From Acetobacteraceae bacterium (lineage in GTDB: Bacteria; Pseudomonadota; Alphaproteobacteria; Acetobacterales; Acetobacteraceae), in the NCBI GenBank assembly GCA_947371015.1, contig CANBNK010000011.1, forward strand, positions 1-64,000: 64,000 nucleotides of DNA. Reading direction: 5' to 3'. The notes under the pieces were generated by a model. The model ran no database searches. It was not told the DNA's origin and saw only the letters and a program-made list of their open reading frames with translations. Positions 49,523-57,274 of this stretch are shown in pieces (the first letter of the stretch is position 1; each line of letters opens with the position of its first letter). The translations under genes were made by a program, and so were the position numbers.

Positions 49523-49636
49523 CCGCCTGAGCCGCCGCCCCGACGGCAACGCGCGCGGTCTCCGCGCACCCAGATGTGCACGCCCCACGCAAGGGCGTGA
49601 GAGGCTTTCCCCGGCGCGGCGTGGCATGCCCCTCGC

Positions 49637-50596
49637 ATGCTCGTCGCGCCCCTGATCTCCGTGTTGATGCCCGCCTGGAATGTCGCGCCCTTTGTCGGCG
49701 CGGCCATCGCCAGCGTGCTGTGCCAGACCCTGCCGAACCTTGAACTGCTGGTGGTGGATGACGGCTCCACCGACGCCACCGCCGGCATCGTCGCCGCCCA
49801 GCCTGACTACCGCGTCCGCTTGCTGCGCCAGGCCAATGCCGGGGTTTCCGCCGCCCGCAACCTGGCGCTGGCCGAGGCCCGCGGCCAGGCCGTGCTGTTC
49901 CTGGATGCCGACGACATGCTGGCCCCCGACGCGCTGGCACGCCTGGCCAAGGCGCTGTGGCGCCATCCGCAGGCCGTCGCCGCCGCCGGCCCCTACGCCT
50001 TCGTGCCCGAAGCCGCCGCCCTGGCGGACCCGGTGCCGCTGGCGCGCCGCCTGCGCTTCGCCGCCGGAGATGTGCTGGAACGCCTGCTCGTAGAAAACCT
50101 GTTCGCCAATGGCGGCCACCTGCTGCTGCGCCGAGACGCCGCCCGCGCCGCCGGTGGCTTCCTGGCGGGCATGCGCTATGGCGAGGACTGGGAATACTGG
50201 GTGCGCCTGTGCCTGCAAGGCCCGCTGGCGGTGGCCGATGGCGCCGACCCGGTACTGCTGGTGCGGCAGCGCCGCGGCAGCGCCTATCATCGCCTGGCGA
50301 CGGACCCGCGCGCCTTCCTGCCGGCCATGCAGGCCATCTTCGGCAATCCGGCCCTGGTGGCGCGCCTGGGCACCGAGCGGCTGGCTGCGCTGCGCCGCCG
50401 CGCCGAGGCTGAGAATGAATGGATCATCGGCCGCGAGCTGCTGCGCCACGGCCAGCGCCAGGCCGGGCTGGCCCGGCTGCACGCCAGCCTGCGCGCCGCG
50501 CCCAGCCCCAAGCGTGCGGTGCTTATGGCCGCCGCCCACGCCGCGCCGCTGCTGCCGGCCAGCCTGCAGGGCCCCTTCGGCCGCTACGCCACCTGA
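49637..50596 (+). CDS. Glycosyltransferase family 2 protein
   Basis: A 319-residue GT-A fold enzyme: ISVLMPAWNVAPFVGAAIAS, LELLVVDDGSTDATAGIVA, the substrate region RQANAGVSAARNLALAEA, and the DxD motif in VLFLDADDMLAP. It adds a sugar from a nucleotide donor, probably to a cell-surface polymer; acceptor and sugar cannot be inferred. The stop codon lies inside the first unit of a 33-base tandem repeat that continues downstream, so the extreme C-terminus (RYAT) is encoded by repeat sequence. Confidence 0.92.
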   Translation: MLVAPLISVLMPAWNVAPFVGAAIASVLCQTLPNLELLVVDDGSTDATAGIVAAQPDYRVRLLRQANAGVSAARNLALAEARGQAVLFLDADDMLAPDALARLAKALWRHPQAVAAAGPYAFVPEAAALADPVPLARRLRFAAGDVLERLLVENLFANGGHLLLRRDAARAAGGFLAGMRYGEDWEYWVRLCLQGPLAVADGADPVLLVRQRRGSAYHRLATDPRAFLPAMQAIFGNPALVARLGTERLAALRRRAEAENEWIIGRELLRHGQRQAGLARLHASLRAAPSPKRAVLMAAAHAAPLLPASLQGPFGRYAT

Positions 50597-50662
50597 GCAG
50601 GCGCGGGCACGGCCCGCGACGCCACCTGAGCCTGCGCGGGCACAACCCGCGACGCCACCTGA
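50587..50662 (+). repeat. 33-base tandem repeat overlapping the glycosyltransferase stop
   Basis: Two units start CGCCACCTGA at 50587 and 50620, and a truncated third starts at 50653. Each full unit contains a GCGGG..CCCGC-type hairpin (GCGGGCACGGCCCGC, GCGGGCACAACCCGC). The first unit supplies the stop codon of the glycosyltransferase. The unit has grown by duplication and probably acts as a multi-hairpin transcript end. Confidence 0.85.
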
Positions 50663-50672
50663 AACGCAAAAC

Positions 50673-50691
50673 GCCGGGCACAAGGCCCGGC
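50673..50691 (+). terminator. Hairpin following the tandem repeat
   Basis: GCCGGGC and GCCCGGC form a perfect seven-base stem with a five-base loop, the third hairpin in a row after the glycosyltransferase gene. No T-tract. The remainder to 50847 shows further short palindromes and no gene. Confidence 0.5.
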
Positions 50692-50847
50692 GCCACGGCA
50701 GCGCGGCAGCGCTGCAACCACCTCTGCGGAAACGCGAAGGCCACCGCAGCTGACCCAGGCAGCCCGCCTGCGGGCTGAGAGCGCGAATGCGCGACGTGCC
50801 CTTATGGGCACGCAAGCCAAGCCGGCGGATGCCGGCGCCTGAGGGCG

Positions 50848-50874
50848 AAAAATACAGCCGCTTTAGCGGCTGTA
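50848..50874 (-). terminator. Intrinsic terminator overlapping the rpsD stop codon
   Basis: On the minus strand, arms TACAGCCGC and GCGGCTGTA flank the loop TAAA, and a run of five T follows. The rpsD stop codon TAA is in the loop, and the last codons (Tyr-Ser-Arg) form the left arm. It is a textbook Rho-independent terminator with an unusual overlap into the coding sequence. Confidence 0.9.
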
Positions 50875-51480
50875 GAATTCCACCACCAGGTTCGGTTCCA
50901 TCTGCACCGGGTACGGCACATCGCTCAGCTTCGGGCTGCGCAGGAAGCGGCCGCGCATCGCGCGGTGATCCACCTCGATGTATTCCGGCACGTCGCGCTC
51001 GCCGCTCTGCGAGGCGTCCAGCACCGCGGTCAGCTGCTTCGACTTTTCCTTGACCTCGATCAGGTCGGTGTCCTTGACCATGTAGGACGGAATGTTCAGC
51101 CGGCGGCCGTTGATCAGCACGTGACCGTGGTTGACGAACTGGCGGGCGGCGAACGGCGTCACCGCCAGCTTCATCCGGTAGATCACGCAATCCAGCCGGC
51201 GCTCCAGCAGGTTGATGAGGTTCTCCGAGGTATCGCCCTTCAGGCGCACCGCTTCCTCATAATACTTGCGGAACTGCTTCTCGCCGATGTTGCCGTAGTA
51301 GCCCTTCAGCTTCTGCTTCGCCATCAGCTGGATGCCGAAGTCGGTCGGCTTCTGCTTGCGGCGCTGGCCGTGCTGGCCGGGCCCGTACTCGCGCTTGCTG
51401 ATGGGCGACTTGGCGCGGCCCCACAGGTTGACGCCGAGGCGGCGGTTGATCTTGTACTTCGACTCAAGGCGCTTGGTCAT
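50863..51480 (-). CDS. rpsD: 30S ribosomal protein S4
   Basis: S4 is a primary 16S rRNA-binding protein of the small subunit. The 205-residue product begins [20 protein letters not shown] and has the S4 RNA-binding domain ([40 protein letters not shown]). The C-terminus is [11 protein letters not shown], standard for the family. Start ATG 51480 has GGGAG upstream. It is a single-gene unit here, not part of the S13-S11-alpha operon, as is usual in alphaproteobacteria. The 200-base leader contains a CCCCC/GGGGG hairpin near 51563-51580 that might be regulatory. Confidence 0.98.
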   Translation of the reverse strand: MTKRLESKYKINRRLGVNLWGRAKSPISKREYGPGQHGQRRKQKPTDFGIQLMAKQKLKGYYGNIGEKQFRKYYEEAVRLKGDTSENLINLLERRLDCVIYRMKLAVTPFAARQFVNHGHVLINGRRLNIPSYMVKDTDLIEVKEKSKQLTAVLDASQSGERDVPEYIEVDHRAMRGRFLRSPKLSDVPYPVQMEPNLVVEFYSR

Positions 51481-51692
51481 GCGCGGCACTCCCACCTGTT
51501 GCGGCGGGCCTTCTGAGCGTAGGGTCCGGTTGGACCCTGTGTTGTCCCGGTAGTCCCTTGCACCCCCCGAATTGGGGGCACCAGGGCGGGCGCTGACCCC
51601 GAAGGCCAGTCCACGTTCCCAGGAAGAGGCGGGGCTATAGGCGCCCTGCCCCGGCCTTGTCAAACCACGGCATCCCCGCGTAAGCCGCTACC

Positions 51693-51896
51693 ATGGCCAT
51701 CACGCGCGAAGAGATCCTGGTCCTGGGCCTGAAGGCCGGCACCATCGGCAGCCTGGTCGGCGGCCTGATGCTCGGCATCGGCCTGGGCCTGGTGGTGAAC
51801 AATGTCCATGCCGGCTGGGTGCTGGTGCTGCCCGCCGCACCGGTCGCCGGCCTGCTCGGCTATTGGCTGGCCAAGCGCCTGGTCCGCAAGATCTAG
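51693..51896 (+). CDS. Small two-helix membrane protein
   Basis: A 67-residue hydrophobic protein (MAITREEILVLGLKAGTIGS start, LVGGLMLGIGLGLVV and VLVLPAAPVAGLLGYWLA helices, basic end KRLVRKI). No family recognised. It diverges from rpsD, with about 210 bases between the starts. Confidence 0.7.
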   Translation: MAITREEILVLGLKAGTIGSLVGGLMLGIGLGLVVNNVHAGWVLVLPAAPVAGLLGYWLAKRLVRKI

Positions 51897-51914
51897 CACC
51901 TGCCCGCGGCCTGC

Positions 51915-51934
51915 GTCCCGTCCCGTCCCGTCCC
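51915..51934 (+). repeat. Four tandem GTCCC units
   Basis: The pentamer GTCCC occurs four times in a row, 18 bases after the small membrane protein stop. The flanks GCGTCC and GGACGC can pair across it. The rest of the gap to 52151 is GC-rich and holds no gene I can see. Confidence 0.85.
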
Positions 51935-52151
51935 GGACGCAGCCCAGCAGGCCGGGCTGAACAAGCTCTGCCGGCCGGGTTGCGCGGGCCGCAGGACATC
52001 GGACCCAGCCCACAACCCCGCCCCCCGCTGCGGCGCGCGCAGCCCCCCCAAACGCCCCCTCCGGCCGCCGCCCTCCCGCCACCGTAGCAGTGGACGCGCG
52101 CCGCCTGCCCGCCCTACCCTGCCCTCAAAACACTGCCAGGGAGGCACTGCC

Positions 52152-53126
52152 ATGACCCTCACCCGCCGTCTCGCGCTGGGCGCCGGCGCCGCGCTGCTCG
52201 CTGCCCCCGCGCGCGCGCAAGGCCAAATCCAGCCGTGGCCCAGCCGCCCGGTGCGGCTGATGGTCGGCTTCACCGCCGGCAGTTCCACCGATGTCACCGC
52301 CCGCCTGTTCGCCCAGAAGCTGACGGAGCTGTGGGGCCAGCCGGTGGTGGTGGACAACCTGCCCGGCAATGGCGGCGCCCTGGCGGTGGACCGCGTGGCC
52401 AAGACGGCGCCGGATGGCCACACCTTCATGTGGGCCGGCAATGGCGCCGTCACCATCGTGCCCACCTTGCAGCGCGTCGGCTTCGACCCGCTGCGGGACC
52501 TGGTCAGCATGGGCGCCATGCTGTCCATGCCCACGGTGATCCTGGCCAACAAGGACCAGCCCTTCGCCACCCTGGGGGAGCTGATCGCGCATGCCAAGGC
52601 GAACCCCGGCAAGCTCAGCTACGGCACCCCCGGCGCCGGCACGCCGCAGCACATCGCCGGTGAGATGCTGTGCCGCCAGGCCGGCATCCACATGGAACAC
52701 ATCCCCTATCGCGGCGCCAACCTGACGGATGTACTGAGCGGCGTGGTCCCGGTGGGGCTGCAGAATGCCGGCGCCGCCATGCCCCTGGTGCGGGATGGCG
52801 CGCTGCGCTGCCTCGGCCTCACCTCGCGCCAGCGTTCCGCCAATGCGCCGGAAATCCCGACGGTCGCCGAACAGGGCTTCCCGGGCTTCGAGGCGATCTC
52901 CTGGTTCGGCCTGATGGCCCCCGCCGGCACCGATCCCGCCATCGTCGCCAAGGTCAACGCCGATGCGCGGCGCGTGCTGGCCGAGGCCGATACCCGCGCC
53001 CGCATCGCCCAACTGGGCCTGGACCCCGTCGGCAACTCGCCGGCCGAGATGCATGCCGCCATCGCCGCCGAGATCCCGAAATGGGCCAAGGTGATGGCCG
53101 AGGCCGGCATGCTGCCGGCACGGTAA
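52152..53126 (+). CDS. TctC/Bug family substrate-binding protein
   Basis: Periplasmic receptor, 324 residues: signal peptide (MTLTRRLALGAGAALLAAPA), PSRPVRLMVGFTAGSSTDVT, VVDNLPGNGGALAVDRVAKT, YRGANLTDVLSGVVPVGLQN and GFPGFEAISWFGLMAPAG. The ATG is preceded by AGGGAGG. It stands alone between a small membrane protein and an EF-hand gene, with no enzyme to hint at the ligand. Confidence 0.93.
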   Translation: MTLTRRLALGAGAALLAAPARAQGQIQPWPSRPVRLMVGFTAGSSTDVTARLFAQKLTELWGQPVVVDNLPGNGGALAVDRVAKTAPDGHTFMWAGNGAVTIVPTLQRVGFDPLRDLVSMGAMLSMPTVILANKDQPFATLGELIAHAKANPGKLSYGTPGAGTPQHIAGEMLCRQAGIHMEHIPYRGANLTDVLSGVVPVGLQNAGAAMPLVRDGALRCLGLTSRQRSANAPEIPTVAEQGFPGFEAISWFGLMAPAGTDPAIVAKVNADARRVLAEADTRARIAQLGLDPVGNSPAEMHAAIAAEIPKWAKVMAEAGMLPAR

Positions 53127-53195
53127 GCGGCTGGCACGCTGAACCGCTGGCACGCGGGTTGCCCAGGTAGCCGCACGGCAACCGAGGCAACCCCG

Positions 53196-53642
53196 ATGAC
53201 CAGCATCCTCAGCAGCATCAGCTCCGGCCTGGATATCCAGGCCATGCGCCAGCAATTCCAGCAGCAGGCGTTCGACCGGCTGGGTGGCGCCGGCGGCACG
53301 GTCAACCTACAGCAATGGCAACAGGCGCTGCAGAACCTGCCGGGCGTGGTCAAGGCCGGCAGCACGGCGGCAAGTTCTGCCGGGGTTACCGGCACCGGCA
53401 CCGCCAGCGCCATCGACGCCGCGTTCAAGAGCATCGACGCCAATGGCGACGGCCAGCTCAGCGCCGGCGAGTTCAGCACCGCGATGGACAAGATGCTGGA
53501 CCGCGCCCGCCAACGCCCCAAGCACGGCACCGGCGACAGCGCGCTGGACGCGCAGCTGCTGGGCCAGCAGCAGGCCAGCGGCGGTGTGCAGGCGCCGGAC
53601 TTCCTGCGCCGCATGCTGCTGAGCTACAGCGCCAACGCCTGA
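53196..53642 (+). CDS. EF-hand domain-containing protein
   Basis: A 148-residue protein with one canonical EF-hand loop at residues 81-92 (DANGDGQLSAGE; ligands D81, N83, D85, Q87, E92) and a possible degenerate partner near residue 30. It has no signal peptide. The N-terminal MTSILSSISSGLDIQAMRQQ and the Ser/Thr/Gly linker give no family clue. It probably binds calcium as a sensor or buffer. Confidence 0.8.
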   Translation: MTSILSSISSGLDIQAMRQQFQQQAFDRLGGAGGTVNLQQWQQALQNLPGVVKAGSTAASSAGVTGTGTASAIDAAFKSIDANGDGQLSAGEFSTAMDKMLDRARQRPKHGTGDSALDAQLLGQQQASGGVQAPDFLRRMLLSYSANA

Positions 53643-53707
53643 ACCACCCCGGCTTGGCGACCCGGGCGCGCCAGCGCAGACTGCGCGCAACCAAGCAGGG
53701 GAACGGC

Positions 53708-54589
53708 ATGTCCGGGCAGAAGAGCGTCGTCGTCACCGGGGGCAGCGGCAAGGCCGGCCGCGCCGCGATCAAGGAGTTGCTGGCGCACGGCTACACCGTG
53801 ATGAACGTGGACCGCGAGGCCCCGCGCGACCCGCTCTGCCACTTCCTGAAGGCGGACCTGAACGACCTGTCCCAGGCGATCGACTGCCTGCGCAAGGCCG
53901 CCGGCATCGTGGACCGCCGGCGCGACCCGCTGGGCACGCCCTTCGCCGTCATCCACATGGCCGGTATTCCCGCGCCCGGCCTGGCGCCGGATGCGGTGAC
54001 CTTCCAGAACAACCTGATGACCACCTACAACGTGTTCTCGGCCGCCACGATGGTCGGGCTGGAACGCGTGGTCTGGGCCAGCAGCGAGACCACCTACGGC
54101 CTGCCGCTGACCCGCAGCCCGCCGCTCTTCGCCCCCGTCACCGAGGACCACCCCCTGGTGCCGGAAAGCGGTTACGCACTCGCAAAAACGCTGTGCGAAC
54201 GCATGGCCGAGGAGATGCACCGCTGGAACCCCGGCACCCGCTTCGCCGCCTTCCGCATCTCCAACATCCTGGAGGAAGCCGACTACGCGCTGATCCCCGG
54301 CTTCCAGGCCGACCCGGCGATCCGCGCCTGGAACATGTGGAGCTGGGTGGACAGCCGCGATGTCGGCCAGGCCTGCCGCCTGGCGCTGGAAGCCGACATC
54401 CCCGGCGCCGAGGCCTTCACCATCGCCGCCGCCGACACACTGATGCACCGCAGCAGCCGGGACCTGATGGCCGAGACCTACCCCGGCGTGCAACTGCGCG
54501 CGAACCTGGGCGAACACGAGACGCTGCTCAGTATCGAGAAGGCGCAGCACGTGCTGGGCTACTCGCCGCGCCATACCTGGCGTACATAG
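53708..54589 (+). CDS. NAD-dependent epimerase/dehydratase family protein
   Basis: A 293-residue extended short-chain dehydrogenase: Rossmann motif VVVTGGSGKAGRAAIKELLA, a Ser in ASSETTYGLP, and the catalytic YxxxK in SGYALAKTLCERMAEEM. These proteins use NAD(P) on nucleotide-sugars, lactones or steroids. The downstream segments (PGFQADPAIRAWNMWSWVDS, DVGQACRLALEADIPGAEAF) resemble the uronate-dehydrogenase-like group, but the substrate is uncertain. Start ATG 53708 with AGGGGAACG upstream. The tRNA-Leu gene begins 10 bases after its stop. Confidence 0.88.
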   Translation: MSGQKSVVVTGGSGKAGRAAIKELLAHGYTVMNVDREAPRDPLCHFLKADLNDLSQAIDCLRKAAGIVDRRRDPLGTPFAVIHMAGIPAPGLAPDAVTFQNNLMTTYNVFSAATMVGLERVVWASSETTYGLPLTRSPPLFAPVTEDHPLVPESGYALAKTLCERMAEEMHRWNPGTRFAAFRISNILEEADYALIPGFQADPAIRAWNMWSWVDSRDVGQACRLALEADIPGAEAFTIAAADTLMHRSSRDLMAETYPGVQLRANLGEHETLLSIEKAQHVLGYSPRHTWRT

Positions 54590-54599
54590 GCGGGGCCTG

Positions 54600-54682
54600 G
54601 CCCACCTGGCGGAATGGTAGACGCAGCGGACTTAAAATCCGTCGCCCGCAAGGGAGTGGGGGTTCAAGTCCCCCGGTGGGCA
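54600..54682 (+). tRNA. tRNA-Leu (anticodon UAA)
   Basis: The acceptor stem GCCCACC (54600-54606) pairs with GGTGGGC (54675-54681), followed by discriminator A. The anticodon arm GCGGA-CTTAAAA-TCCGT has anticodon TAA, reading UUA/UUG. A variable arm of the long, class-II type (GCCCGCAAGGGAGT region) and a T-arm GGGGGTTCAAGTCCCCC are present. The CCA end is not encoded. It overlaps the 3' end of a minus-strand gene by 19 bases. Confidence 0.97.
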
Positions 54683-55611
54683 GTTTTCGGCCAGCGCGCC
54701 GCCACCAGCGGCAGCACCTGTTCCAGCAGCAGCCTGGTCTGCGCCAGCGGCACCTCATCGCCCTGGCCGACCGGCCGCAGCACGAACTTCGTCACCCCCG
54801 CCGCGACATAGGCCTCGATCCTTGCGAAGATCGCCGCCGCATCCCCCACCACGAAGCCGCGCCCGGCATCCCGCCCGGTGCGCTTGGCATAGGCCGCCAT
54901 CGCCGCCGCCGGCTCCGGGTCGCTCGGCTGCCCGAGCCAGAAGTTGAACCCCGCGCCGTAGTGGTCCTCGTCGATCACGCGCCCCGCCTCGGCGGCGGCG
55001 GCACGAATGGCGGCCAGGATCGGCCCCACCTCATCCGGCGTCTCCGCCCCGGCCTGCCAGCCGGTGCCCCAACGCGCGGTGCGCCGTATCGCGGCCTCCG
55101 AAGCCCCGCCGATCCACACCGGGAAATCCTGCTGCACCGGCTTCGGCGCAATGCTGGCGCGGCTCAGCTGGAAGTGCCGGCCGGCGAAATCGACGCTGTC
55201 CTCCCGCCACAGCCGGGTGATGACCTCCAGCGCCTCATCCGTCACCGCGCCGCGCGTCTTGGTGCTGATGTTCAGCGCCGCCCATTCCGGCGCCTGCGGG
55301 CTGCCGATACCGAACGCCGGCAGCAGCCGCCCCTCGCTCAGCACGTCGATGGTGGCGCATTGCTTGGCCACCAGCACCGGGTCGCGCAGCGCCAGGCTGA
55401 CCACGTTCATGCCGAACTTCAGTTTTCGCGTGCGCCCGGCCAGCGCCGCCAGCATGGTCATGCATTCAAGGATCGGCACGCGGCTGACCAGCCGGTCGGT
55501 CTGCCACAGGCTGTCGGCGCCGCCCTGCTCGCACAGGTCAACCCAGCGCCAGAATCCCTGCGCCGTGGCGAAGGGATATTCTGCGAGTCCCAGGCCCAAT
55601 GCGACCTTCAT
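54664..55611 (-). CDS. LLM class flavin-dependent oxidoreductase
   Basis: Luciferase-like monooxygenase, 315 residues: MKVALGLGLAEYPFATAQGF, GMNVVSLALRDPVLVAKQCA, IDVLSEGRLLPAFGIGSPQ and FPVWIGGASEAAIRRTARWG. It is the last gene of a minus-strand operon and overlaps the preceding family member by four bases (ATGA). Its 3' end, encoding the last residues (AHRGT), lies in the tRNA-Leu gene on the other strand; the stop is in the T-arm. Confidence 0.9.
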   Translation of the reverse strand: MKVALGLGLAEYPFATAQGFWRWVDLCEQGGADSLWQTDRLVSRVPILECMTMLAALAGRTRKLKFGMNVVSLALRDPVLVAKQCATIDVLSEGRLLPAFGIGSPQAPEWAALNISTKTRGAVTDEALEVITRLWREDSVDFAGRHFQLSRASIAPKPVQQDFPVWIGGASEAAIRRTARWGTGWQAGAETPDEVGPILAAIRAAAAEAGRVIDEDHYGAGFNFWLGQPSDPEPAAAMAAYAKRTGRDAGRGFVVGDAAAIFARIEAYVAAGVTKFVLRPVGQGDEVPLAQTRLLLEQVLPLVAARWPKTAHRGT

Positions 55612-56450
55612 GCGTGCACCAGCGGCGCCAACTCATCCAGCCGGCGCAGAATGCCATCGCGGTCCAAATCTGGCACTTCGAGAAGCACGCGGTCGATGCC
55701 CGCCGCCGCATAGGTCGCCAGCGCCTTGGCGTCCGGCGGTGCCCGAAACACCGTCGTGCTCAGCGTTGCCGGGTCGCGCCCGGCCTTCTCGGCATAGGCG
55801 CGCAGCCGCGCCACCGCGGCGGCCGGGTCAAACCCCGCCCCGGCGCGCGGAAACCAGCCATCGCAGAACTCCACCACGCGCTTCAGCGTGTGGTCGGTCT
55901 CGCCGCCCAGCACCACCGGCACATGGCGCAGCGGCTTCGGGTGCATCCAGACGCGGTCGAGGTGGACGAACTCGCCATGGAACGTCGCCTCCTCCTCGGT
56001 CCACAACGCGCGCATCGCCAGCATGCGTTCCCGCAGCAGCTTGAACCGCGTGTCGTAGCGGGCGCCGTGGTTTTCCATCTCCTCCACGTTCCAGCCACCG
56101 CCGATGCCGAACATGAAGCGCGAGCCCGAAAGCCGCTCCAGACTCGCCACCGACTTCGCGGTCACGATGGGGTCGCGTTGTGGCACCAGGCACACACCCG
56201 TGCCCAGCAGCAGCGTCTTGGTCGCGGCGGCGGCAAAGGCCAACGCCACGAAGGGATCGTAGGTGTGCGAATACCGCTTCGGCAGCGCGCCGCCGCCCGG
56301 AAACGGCGTCTGTCGCGCGGCCGGGATATGCGTGTGCTCACACACGAACAGGCTGTCGAAGCCGCGCGCTTCCAGCGCCGCGCCCAGCTCGCCGGGGTCG
56401 ATGCCGTATGCGGTCGGGAAGTAGAAGACGCCGGTCTTCATCGTCGTCAC
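55608..56450 (-). CDS. LLM class F420-type oxidoreductase
   Basis: A second luciferase-like enzyme, 280 residues: MKTGVFYFPTAYGIDPGELG, FVCEHTHIPAARQTPFPGGG, LGTGVCLVPQRDPIVTAKSV and GIGGGWNVEEMENHGARYDT. This is typical of the F420-dependent TIGR03619 group, whose members can use FMN instead. The GTG at 56450 overlaps the SDR stop, and an ATG at 56441 is the alternative start. It forms an operon with an SDR, another LLM enzyme and a TctC receptor. Confidence 0.9.
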   Translation of the reverse strand: MTTMKTGVFYFPTAYGIDPGELGAALEARGFDSLFVCEHTHIPAARQTPFPGGGALPKRYSHTYDPFVALAFAAAATKTLLLGTGVCLVPQRDPIVTAKSVASLERLSGSRFMFGIGGGWNVEEMENHGARYDTRFKLLRERMLAMRALWTEEEATFHGEFVHLDRVWMHPKPLRHVPVVLGGETDHTLKRVVEFCDGWFPRAGAGFDPAAAVARLRAYAEKAGRDPATLSTTVFRAPPDAKALATYAAAGIDRVLLEVPDLDRDGILRRLDELAPLVHA

Positions 56451-57205
56451 AGCCCCAGCCGGGCGCGAAACGCGTCGTCGCGCATCGACGCGTCGGTGCC
56501 CACCAGGTCATCCGCCGCCGCCCCACACAGGTACATCAACCCGCTCACCGCATGCGCCACCGGCAGCAGGTCGCCGCGCGGGATCTTGCTGATGACGTTC
56601 ATGCCGGAAGCGCGGATCTTCACCTGCATCTCGGTGTCTATGGTCCCCGGCGAGAACCCGAACACCCGCACGCCCCGGCCCTTGGTTTCCAGCTCAATCG
56701 CCCGGGTGAACATCCACAGCCCCGCCTTGCCGGAGCAATAGGCGCTCCACCCCTCCAGCGGCCGATACGCCGCGCCCGAGGACACATTCACGATGGTGCC
56801 GCCACCGCCCGCCAGCATGCCCGGCAGCGCCGCACGCACCGCGTTGTACGGCCCCACCAGGTTGATCTGGATGTTGCGCGCCCAGGCAGCCGGGTCCGAT
56901 GCCGCAATCTCGGCGATCGGCTCGATCACGCCCGCGTTGTTGACCAGAATATCCAGGCTGCCGAAGCGCGCCTTCACCTCGGCCACTAGTTTCTCGGTGC
57001 CGGCATAGTCCGAAACATCCGCCGCCAGACCCACCGCCTTGCCGCCGGCCGCGACGATCTCGGCCGCCACGGCCGCCACGGCAGCGCCATCGCGCGCCAC
57101 CAGCACCACCGCGGCGCCAGCGGCGGCCAGCGCCCGGGCCACGCCCTCGCCCAGGCCACGGCTCGCGCCGGTCACCAGCGCCACTTTTCCCTGCATCGCG
57201 GCCAT
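56447..57205 (-). CDS. SDR family NAD(P)-dependent oxidoreductase
   Basis: Classical short-chain dehydrogenase, 252 residues: cofactor motif VALVTGASRGLGEGVARALA, ILVNNAGV, catalytic Ser in NVSSGAAYRPLEGW and YxxxK in YCSGKAG. GGGAG lies nine bases before the ATG at 57205; an ATG at 57196 and a GTG at 57214 are in frame. It sits between the tctC receptor and two luciferase-like enzymes, consistent with a peripheral oxidation pathway of unknown substrate. Confidence 0.93.
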   Translation of the reverse strand: MAAMQGKVALVTGASRGLGEGVARALAAAGAAVVLVARDGAAVAAVAAEIVAAGGKAVGLAADVSDYAGTEKLVAEVKARFGSLDILVNNAGVIEPIAEIAASDPAAWARNIQINLVGPYNAVRAALPGMLAGGGGTIVNVSSGAAYRPLEGWSAYCSGKAGLWMFTRAIELETKGRGVRVFGFSPGTIDTEMQVKIRASGMNVISKIPRGDLLPVAHAVSGLMYLCGAAADDLVGTDASMRDDAFRARLGL

Positions 57206-57274
57206 GGCCGTCACTCCCTCGCTCTTCTGGCGATGACCCTAGCGCGAAACCTGGCGCCGGTCAGCCAGCCCCCC

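Noticed and set aside
50620-50850. Small genes in the glycosyltransferase-rpsD gap
   Set aside because: Open frames there are built from the 33-base repeats and hairpins, with no ribosome-binding site or recognisable sequence.
47975-51190. Minus-strand open frame of over 1000 codons
   Set aside because: It runs antisense through grxD, the aldo/keto reductase and the glycosyltransferase and into rpsD in another frame; high GC leaves stops rare. The protein has no family character.
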